This document shows positions 15,195 to 20,228 of a DNA stretch of 20,228 nt, piece after piece. This DNA comes from QQUD01 sp039029915 (GTDB lineage: Bacteria > Chloroflexota > Anaerolineae > Promineifilales > Promineifilaceae): positions 1 through 20,228 of the forward strand of contig JBCCFD010000093.1 in the NCBI GenBank assembly GCA_039029915.1. Direction: 5' to 3'. Position 1 is the first letter of the stretch. Each line of letters begins with the position of its first letter. The notes below the pieces were generated by a model. The model was not told where the DNA came from, did not search any database, and saw nothing but the letters and a program-made list of their open reading frames with translations. The translations under genes were made by a program, and so were the position numbers.

Positions 15195-15200
15195 TATAAT
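15195..15200 (+). promoter_or_regulatory. -10 element of the tRNA-Lys promoter
   Basis: A perfect TATAAT ends 10 nt before the first base of the tRNA, giving a leader of only a few nucleotides. No good -35 hexamer is seen at 16-18 nt; the region there is T-rich. Confidence 0.65.
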
Positions 15201-15210
15201 TCTGCGTTGC

Positions 15211-15283
15211 GCCTCCGTAGCTCAATTGGCAGAGCAGGCGACTCTTAATCGTAAGGTTGGAGGTTCGAGTCCTCCCGGGGGCA
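15211..15283 (+). tRNA. tRNA-Lys (anticodon CUU)
   Basis: The cloverleaf folds by hand over 73 nt. The acceptor arm pairs GCCTCCG (15211-15217) with CGGGGGC (15276-15282), and the discriminator is A15283. The D arm is GCTC/GAGC, the anticodon loop is CTCTTAA with CTT at 15244-15246, and the T arm is GGAGG-TTCGAGT-CCTCC. CUU reads AAG, giving lysine. The outermost anticodon-stem pair (position 27-43) is G-A rather than a Watson-Crick pair. CCA is not encoded. A small hairpin CTACC-AGA-GGTAG (15285-15297) follows in the trailer. Confidence 0.96.
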
Positions 15284-15303
15284 TCTACCAGAGGTAGTAA
15301 GTG

Positions 15304-15338
15304 AAGCACAAAACGGCCGTTTTGTGCTTTCTTTATTT
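15304..15338. terminator. 26-bp perfect palindrome, terminator between tRNA-Lys and the GH3 gene
   Basis: AAGCACAAAACGG (15304-15316) is followed directly by its exact complement (15317-15329), with ACGGCCGT at the centre. On the plus strand it leads into TTCTTTATTT, fitting termination of the tRNA transcript. On the minus strand it begins 3 bp after the GH3 stop codon but lacks a good T-tract. It is probably a shared terminator, stronger in the plus direction. Confidence 0.8.
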
Positions 15339-18329
15339 AAAGAACTGATAAAGGGACAAGCCCACGCTACCGCCAACGAGAGTTGAAATCAAGCCAGACC
15401 AGTTGCCCAGCGTGAGAAAAACGGCCGTTTCTTCAAAAGCCAGCAAAGTCAAAATATAAAACAGCAATCCCCCAACTAAGCCCCACATCAACCGACCAAT
15501 CAAATGAGTTAAATTAACCTTTGATGGCGTAAAGAATAGATTCGTGCCAGCGACCGCTGCCAAACCCAGCATCATTCCCAAAAATACCTGAATTTCAGGC
15601 AGGCTAATTTGTACCCCCGGTTCAATAGGGGGCGGTGGCAGAGGCGTGGGGGTTGGTGTGGTGGTGGGGATTGGGGTAACGGTTATTGTCGGTGTGGGCG
15701 TTGTTGTCGGGATTGGTGTGTTGGTAGGTATTTCAGTGGGTGGGGGAATTGGGGTAGACACGGAGAGCTGGGCGGCTCCCTCAACTGCACCAACAGAGAT
15801 GTTAATTTCAACTGAGATGAGGGCGTCACCAGAAACGGCCGTTATTTGGAACTGGCCGTCCTCAGTGCGAGCTTCAAGCAAATAATCCAGCTGGGCGACC
15901 CCGTTTTCAGTCGGGACTTCCGCAATAATGCTCAATGTGCCTTCAACCAAATCACGCTGATTAAATGTAACAATCGTATTGTCGGGAACGGCATTATTAT
16001 TGTTGTCCAAAATGGTGCCGGTTTGGAGCCGAATTGTGTCACCTACCGTCAAATCAAGCGGTTCATCAGACAGCCCCAAGGGTTCTCCGTCTTCATTAAC
16101 CACAAAAAGATCGATTTGTTGGGAGGCGTTGGGCTGCGTTTGTTCGTTAAGGAAATAACGCACGTTTGGAATATCAACGGGAGAATTTCCCGTGAGCGGC
16201 AGTTCCTGAAATAGGGCCCGCACTGAACTGTCAATAAACGGTTCTGATTTGCTGTATACCCCAAAGTAGGCTGCCAGCTGACTAATTTCGGTGCTGTCCA
16301 GAAGATACGGCACCGTATAAGCGAAAACGACGACATTACTATTTCGCGCTAAATCAGGCCGCTGCGCTAAAAAGTTTGACAGCGTTGACGTATCGTGACT
16401 GTTATTGGTGAGACCAAAGATAATCCAATTCGCATTGGGTAATGCTTCCTGAACTAAATACGCATCAGGTGGCAGAGGAGTGGCTGATGGTGTCGGCGTT
16501 AAGTCTCCTTCAGCTGTCGGGGTTGCGTCTGGTGAAATGGTGATCGTATTTGTAATTGGTTCAGTCGGATAAAGAATGGGTTCTCCACCTTCTGCTAAAA
16601 ACTCATCGAGGGCTGAAAATGAGAAGCTTGAAATTTGCTCTGGTGAGATTTGACCGCTTGAAGTTGGTCCATAGAGGGATAATATCTGCTCCTCGATGGC
16701 GGTAACGCTAAAAACATCCTGCTGAGGGCAAATGTCGCACTGTTGTACTGACTGAACCTCGCTGAAAATAATGATGTTGTCGGTGGCGCTAGGTGGCTGA
16801 TCAAATCGAGCGACCAGTTCAGATGGGGATGGCGCGATGAGCGTTATGGCATTTTGGGCCAAATCAGAGAGGGCTTCTTGATTTTCGGGGCTCTCTTGAA
16901 GGTTTGCTTCTTGCTCGATTAAAACATTATTAGGTGATAGGTTGTCATCATAAAGCTTTAGCTTGAGCTGAAGAATGCGCAATACGGCCGTGTCTACCAG
17001 CTGCTGGAACGAGGCGTCCATTTCATATCGTTCTTGAAACCAGCTAATGGTGTCTTGTATATTGGCTAATTCCGCTTCAAAGTCTCCGCTTCCTAGTGCA
17101 AATTCGTCTAGATAAAGCAAATCATTACCCGCAAGAAAAGCATCCTTGGCGATCAGTCGGTGGGGGAACTCTTGGCCAGTATCATCATAAAACTTTTCAA
17201 CTGCCGGTACACCTAGGGAATCAGAAACTAAAACGCCACCTGCTGTTCTCCAATTTGCTATATCCTCTTGGGCGAGCAGGGTAGAAAGCGCCTGTTGATC
17301 AAAACTGACTGGATTAGTGGTAGCGCGTATGTTGCCTTGAAAGCCTTGATAGCGGATGTGCGTGGTTAGTAAGGCGTCAGCGATAGCAAATTGATTGTTA
17401 TTTTCGGCCGTGACGGCAATAAATGGGGCGAGTTCAACAATTTGAAGCTGCTCCAGCGATTTTCGAACGGTTGGTACGTCAACATGAAGGGCACGATCGC
17501 TACTGCCATAGCCAGGAAAATGCTTGGGAACGACGGCAATGCGGGATTGGCTACCAATATGAACCCCAGTTGTGTACGCTTGAGCCATTTGCCCAACCCA
17601 ATACGGATCCCCGCCAAACGTCCGGGTGCCCAGCACGTTTTCGCTAAGAGAGGCTGGGTTCTCGAGGACGTCAAGAGAGGGGCCAAAAAGCATGTTAATG
17701 CCTAAGCTACTCAGCTCCTGACCTACAATGTCCCCCATAATAGCCGCCTGACTAATATCCCAAGTGGCTCCAATAGCCATGTTGTTGGGTACTGACGTGA
17801 GGCCGTTCCAGATCTCACTGTGAGGGTAGCCATCCCCTTCTTGGGAAACGGCAATAATTAATGGGATGTGGCTGGATGAAGCTGGGGCTACTCGGGTTGG
17901 CGGTACCAACCCTGTATCTATGGCTTCCTCTGTTGGCTCAACAATGCTTGAACTAATGCCTAAGAGCGCCAACCTTTGGAGATCGTTTGTTAATGTGGTG
18001 ACTTGTTGGGGAATATTCTGGAGATCGCCTTGACCAGTGACGTTTTGGTTCTCGTGTTTGAGAACAACCCCCCCAATGTGGTAATTGATAATTAGGTTGG
18101 CAATATCGCTGTCTCGAGCTGCTTGGTCCCCTTGAAACGTGACTAAGAAGAGCTGCCCAATACGCTCTTCTGGTGTCATTTGATTGAGAATTTGCTCTGC
18201 TTCGATTAAACGGCCGTTATCCAAACGGGCATCGTCCTCCTGCAAAACGGCCGTTGCATAAGTGTGAGGCGCACTAATGAGAAAAAGCAAAGTGATCCCC
18301 AAGAGCTGTAGTAATCTTCGCGTATACAT
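15333..18329 (-). CDS. Exported GH3-family glycosidase (NagZ-like) with C-terminal membrane anchor
   Basis: Protein of 998 aa from the ATG at 18329; an in-frame TTG at 18365 would add 12 residues. A signal peptide covers about 1-27. The GH3 N-terminal domain (about 40-460) includes VVPKHFPGYG (K269, H270), His282 in the RALHVDVP segment, and GVLVSDSLG with Asp370 as the expected nucleophile. These match beta-N-acetylhexosaminidases of the NagZ type, but the usual DQEGGRV loop reads SQEGDGY, so substrate preference may differ. A second domain (about 480-735) is interrupted by a Thr/Pro linker (about 592-622) and has a CxxC pair (C531, C534). An Ig-like region (about 735-850), a long Thr/Pro linker (856-905) and three membrane helices (about 914-933, 943-965, 979-996) follow. 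A minus-strand TATAAT at 18383-18378 supports the ATG start. Likely role: cell-wall or glycan turnover at the membrane surface. Confidence 0.85.
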   Translation of the reverse strand: MYTRRLLQLLGITLLFLISAPHTYATAVLQEDDARLDNGRLIEAEQILNQMTPEERIGQLFLVTFQGDQAARDSDIANLIINYHIGGVVLKHENQNVTGQGDLQNIPQQVTTLTNDLQRLALLGISSSIVEPTEEAIDTGLVPPTRVAPASSSHIPLIIAVSQEGDGYPHSEIWNGLTSVPNNMAIGATWDISQAAIMGDIVGQELSSLGINMLFGPSLDVLENPASLSENVLGTRTFGGDPYWVGQMAQAYTTGVHIGSQSRIAVVPKHFPGYGSSDRALHVDVPTVRKSLEQLQIVELAPFIAVTAENNNQFAIADALLTTHIRYQGFQGNIRATTNPVSFDQQALSTLLAQEDIANWRTAGGVLVSDSLGVPAVEKFYDDTGQEFPHRLIAKDAFLAGNDLLYLDEFALGSGDFEAELANIQDTISWFQERYEMDASFQQLVDTAVLRILQLKLKLYDDNLSPNNVLIEQEANLQESPENQEALSDLAQNAITLIAPSPSELVARFDQPPSATDNIIIFSEVQSVQQCDICPQQDVFSVTAIEEQILSLYGPTSSGQISPEQISSFSFSALDEFLAEGGEPILYPTEPITNTITISPDATPTAEGDLTPTPSATPLPPDAYLVQEALPNANWIIFGLTNNSHDTSTLSNFLAQRPDLARNSNVVVFAYTVPYLLDSTEISQLAAYFGVYSKSEPFIDSSVRALFQELPLTGNSPVDIPNVRYFLNEQTQPNASQQIDLFVVNEDGEPLGLSDEPLDLTVGDTIRLQTGTILDNNNNAVPDNTIVTFNQRDLVEGTLSIIAEVPTENGVAQLDYLLEARTEDGQFQITAVSGDALISVEINISVGAVEGAAQLSVSTPIPPPTEIPTNTPIPTTTPTPTITVTPIPTTTPTPTPLPPPPIEPGVQISLPEIQVFLGMMLGLAAVAGTNLFFTPSKVNLTHLIGRLMWGLVGGLLFYILTLLAFEETAVFLTLGNWSGLISTLVGGSVGLSLYQFFK

Positions 18330-18377
18330 ACCAAAACCAGCAGATAACAATCTTTCTAAAGCCAACTGCCCGTCAAA

Positions 18378-18383
18378 ATTATA
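18378..18383 (-). promoter_or_regulatory. -10 element for the GH3 gene
   Basis: A perfect TATAAT on the minus strand. The predicted transcript would start near 18371, giving a leader of about 40 nt to the ATG at 18329 but almost none to the alternative TTG at 18365. The -35 region is poor (TTCACA at a 19-nt spacing). Confidence 0.5.
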
Positions 18384-18640
18384 GTGGATGCTTGTAAAAT
18401 TGTGTGAAGGCGGCGTTTTTGGGGTGACCTATTTTCTGCCCGGTCGAACCATTCAGAGTATGGTAGTGGGGAATTTTTCAATCAGGGATTTATGATAAAC
18501 CGTGTCATTCCACCCACTAAATTGACTTATACTGAATCGTAAATTTTACAAACAGAGATTTAAATTAATTGTCAATAGTATACCTTTACATTGCCTGACA
18601 AACCACGTGTGCTAAAATGTCTCTAATGCCGCACTTCTTA

Positions 18641-18708
18641 GGTAAACGGAAATAAGTTGATTGACATATTTTTCGGTAAAATCTTTTCGTTTCCTTGGTG
18701 AACGGAAA
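18641..18708. repeat. Pair of 12-bp direct repeats upstream of the S41 protease
   Basis: GGTAAACGGAAA (18641-18652) and GGTGAACGGAAA (18697-18708) differ at one base and are 56 bp apart. The second copy overlaps a candidate -35 element, and with the preceding TTTTCGTTTCC it can also form an imperfect inverted repeat (18684-18714). It may be a regulator site (inference). Confidence 0.4.
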
Positions 18709-18810
18709 GAAAACCGCTTATATTATTTCTCGACTTTTTTCGTCCACATTAATTACCCCCATACTTTGACTGATTAAAATGATATCCGTGGCTGAAAGAG
18801 CTTAAACCTT

Positions 18811-20007
18811 ATGACTGATAAAATGCGCAATATTGTAACCACTGGTTTGTTGATTTTACTGGCACTTTCTGCATTTGTGGCAGGCTATTTTTCAAACGAT
18901 TTTATTGAACAGCGACAGGGACGCTCGGTGACGATTGATGAATCTGGCTTCGGGCTGTTTTGGGAAGCATGGACACTAATCGATGCCAATTACTTGGGAG
19001 AGTTGCCCTCAACAACGCAACTTTCATACGGGGCCATTCGCGGCGCTTTGCAGCTTCTTAATGATCCTTACACCATATTTATTGAACCCCCCGAGCGGGC
19101 AGAGGAACAGGATTTGCTGCGCGGTTCTTTTGGCGGGATTGGGGCTACCTTATCACGACCTGAAGAGAATGGCCCAATTATTTTAGAACCAATTCCAGGG
19201 AATCCGGCGGAAGAGGCTGGCATTTTATCTGGTGATCAGCTGGTGGCGGTAGATGGGCGTGAAATTTTGCCTGAAATGACGGTACAAGAAATAGCCGAGT
19301 CGATTCGGGGTGAGAAAGGAACGTCCGTTGTCTTGACAGTGATTCACAATGGCGAAACTGAATCGGTTGATGTTGAAATTATTCGAGGCGACATTCTAAT
19401 TCCATCAGTAAGCTACCGGATATTGAATGACACGCCGGAAATTGGCTACATTCAACTAACGCGATTTAGCGGGGAGAGTACGCAAGAGGTGGCCACCGCT
19501 ATTGAAAGCCTGCTCAACGAAGGGGCTGAAAACTTGGTACTCGATTTGCGTGGCAACGGAGGCGGCTTGCTTGACGCGGCCGTTTCTATTTCTGATCACT
19601 TCTTAGATGATGGCCCTGTTTTGATCCAGCAAGTCAAAGGGCAAGATGAGCAAATTTATAATGCAACGAGTCAAACCATCGCCAAGGACATCCCCCTAGT
19701 TGTTTTGATTGATGGCGGCACGGCGAGCGCTTCAGAGATTGTGGCTGGTGCTTTACAAGATCGAGGGCGGGCAATGCTTGTTGGTAGCTCCGGCTCATTT
19801 GGCAAAGGCTCTGTGCAGCTGGTTTTTGATTTAAGCGACGGCTCATCAATCCACGTCACCTCTTCTCGCTGGTTTACGCCTGATCGCAATCAAATTGATC
19901 AGATGGGATTGATGCCTGACGTGATTGTTGAATTTACCCAAGAGGATTTAGATAATTCTCGAGATGTGGTGTTACTGGAAGCGGTTCAATTATTGCAAAA
20001 TGAGTAA
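18811..20007 (+). CDS. ctpA: C-terminal processing peptidase, PDZ/S41 family
   Basis: Serine protease of 398 aa exported to, or anchored at, the outer face of the membrane by an N-terminal hydrophobic segment (about 8-27). An N-terminal helical region contains the family stretch AIRGALQLLNDPYTIFIEP (75-93). The PDZ domain (about 100-190) has the GSFGGIGATL binding loop. The S41 core shows IGYIQLTRFS (211-220), LVLDLRGNGGGLLDAAVSI (242-260), catalytic Ser306 in DGGTASASEIVAGAL, and Lys332 in SFGKGSVQ with Gln336 four residues on; these are the Ser-Lys-Gln set of CtpB/Tsp. Length is typical of CtpA/CtpB. It trims proteins with hydrophobic C termini in quality control or signalling. The start is the ATG at 18811, with GAAAGAG upstream as a modest RBS. 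The symbol reflects family membership, not proven orthology. Confidence 0.93.
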   Translation: MTDKMRNIVTTGLLILLALSAFVAGYFSNDFIEQRQGRSVTIDESGFGLFWEAWTLIDANYLGELPSTTQLSYGAIRGALQLLNDPYTIFIEPPERAEEQDLLRGSFGGIGATLSRPEENGPIILEPIPGNPAEEAGILSGDQLVAVDGREILPEMTVQEIAESIRGEKGTSVVLTVIHNGETESVDVEIIRGDILIPSVSYRILNDTPEIGYIQLTRFSGESTQEVATAIESLLNEGAENLVLDLRGNGGGLLDAAVSISDHFLDDGPVLIQQVKGQDEQIYNATSQTIAKDIPLVVLIDGGTASASEIVAGALQDRGRAMLVGSSGSFGKGSVQLVFDLSDGSSIHVTSSRWFTPDRNQIDQMGLMPDVIVEFTQEDLDNSRDVVLLEAVQLLQNE

Positions 20008-20175
20008 TTCACACATTCTTATCAGATTGGGTTAACCTTTTGTTTACAAATTCGTTCTAAAACCAATTCAATAGAGCAAGACAGAGAAAGATTTGGCTTT
20101 ATGCGCTGTTTGATTCACTTTCTGTAAACTCTACTTCTATTCAATTTGCTATATTCTTCCAAGAAGGAACTTTCG

Positions 20176-20228
20176 ATGACATACTACGATCCAAATAAAG
20201 AAAATGAACCGCCACGCACAAATCGACG
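20176..20228 (+). CDS. Start of an unidentified gene, cut by the window end
   Basis: An ATG at 20176 is preceded by AAGAAGGAA with good spacing and opens a frame reading MTYYDPNKENEPPRTNR to the last base. The stretch is hydrophilic, with no signal peptide in the visible part. It follows the protease by 168 bp on the same strand. Seventeen codons are too few to assign a family. Confidence 0.65.
   Translation, partial: MTYYDPNKENEPPRTNR

Larger units (their letters stand above)
1577..18254. repeat. Iterated palindromic octamer ACGGCCGT (14 exact copies)
   Basis: Exact copies start at 1577, 7655, 9787, 9810, 10175, 11823, 12223, 14087, 15313, 15421, 15835, 16984, 18210 and 18247. The most common flanks are AA on the left and T or A on the right. 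Four further CGGCCG cores have one or both flanking bases changed (starting at 468, 941, 17404 and 19576, counted as octamers). Twelve exact copies are in genes and two are between genes (12223, and 15313 inside the terminator). In genes, eight are read as Thr-Ala-Val, three as Gly-Arg preceded by Asn or Tyr, and one as Arg-Pro. The feature span simply joins the first and last copy. Confidence 0.9.
18330..18810. other. Intergenic region between the divergent GH3 and S41 genes
   Basis: About 480 bp, AT-rich, with no convincing coding sequence. It holds the GH3 -10 box on the minus strand (18378-18383). Toward the protease it has two candidate promoters: TTGCCT (18591-18596) with TAAAAT (18613-18618), and TTGGTG (18695-18700) with TATATT (18719-18724). 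Two direct repeats GGTRAACGGAAA lie at 18641-18652 and 18697-18708. The rest shows nothing I can name. Confidence 0.6.

Noticed and set aside
15646..15885. Open frame on the plus strand rich in Gly and Val (GVGVVVGIGV pattern)
   Set aside because: It is the antisense of the Thr/Pro linker codons of the GH3 gene. Low complexity explains the open frame, and it has no start signal.

Overview
The window is ordinary-density bacterial chromosome of moderate GC, with genes on both strands, and most likely comes from a Chloroflexota lineage (Anaerolineae or a relative). That placement is an inference from four things: a large MalT-type (LAL) LuxR regulator, Thr-Pro-rich linkers in an exported protein, a secreted protein with an aliphatic 'KIFLPFV' segment just after its signal peptide, and exported proteins with Sec or lipoprotein signals. 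No 16S or marker gene is present to confirm it.

Layout. 1-3273 (+): the 3' part of an OmpR-type response regulator, its sensor kinase, then a CueO-like multicopper oxidase lipoprotein, suggesting a copper or envelope-stress module. 3402-6029 (+): the LAL regulator. 6197-6634 (+): a single-domain haemoglobin of Vitreoscilla type, followed by a strong terminator. 7000-9648 (+): a secreted serine hydrolase of the beta-lactamase/esterase fold with five 48-residue calcium-loop repeats, also followed by a terminator. 9773-12136 (-): an MBOAT O-acyltransferase and an SGNH-like partner, the usual pair for O-acetylation of a surface polymer. Divergent from them, 12321-13463 (+) is a membrane-anchored alpha/beta hydrolase. 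13588-14211 (-) is a TetR repressor divergent from a COG2085-type NADP-binding oxidoreductase (14472-15155, +); two matching palindromic operators lie between them. 15211-15283 (+) is tRNA-Lys(CUU). 15333-18329 (-) is a large exported GH3 (NagZ-like) enzyme with a three-helix C-terminal membrane anchor. 18811-20007 (+) is a PDZ/S41 C-terminal processing protease, and 20176 to the window end is the start of one more gene.

Much of the coding content is envelope biology: copper oxidase, polymer acetylation, secreted hydrolases, a peptidoglycan-type glycosidase and a tail-specific protease. Regulation is local, by a two-component system, LAL and TetR.

The most striking non-gene signal is the palindromic octamer ACGGCCGT. 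It occurs exactly 14 times here (about 0.3 expected by chance) in coding and non-coding DNA, including the centre of a 26-bp perfect palindrome that serves as a terminator. Other signals worth a second look are a TetR operator filling the 17-bp spacer of a promoter, and a pair of matching pyrimidine-rich hairpin elements flanking the globin gene. No CRISPR array, insertion sequence, prophage or defence island was seen.
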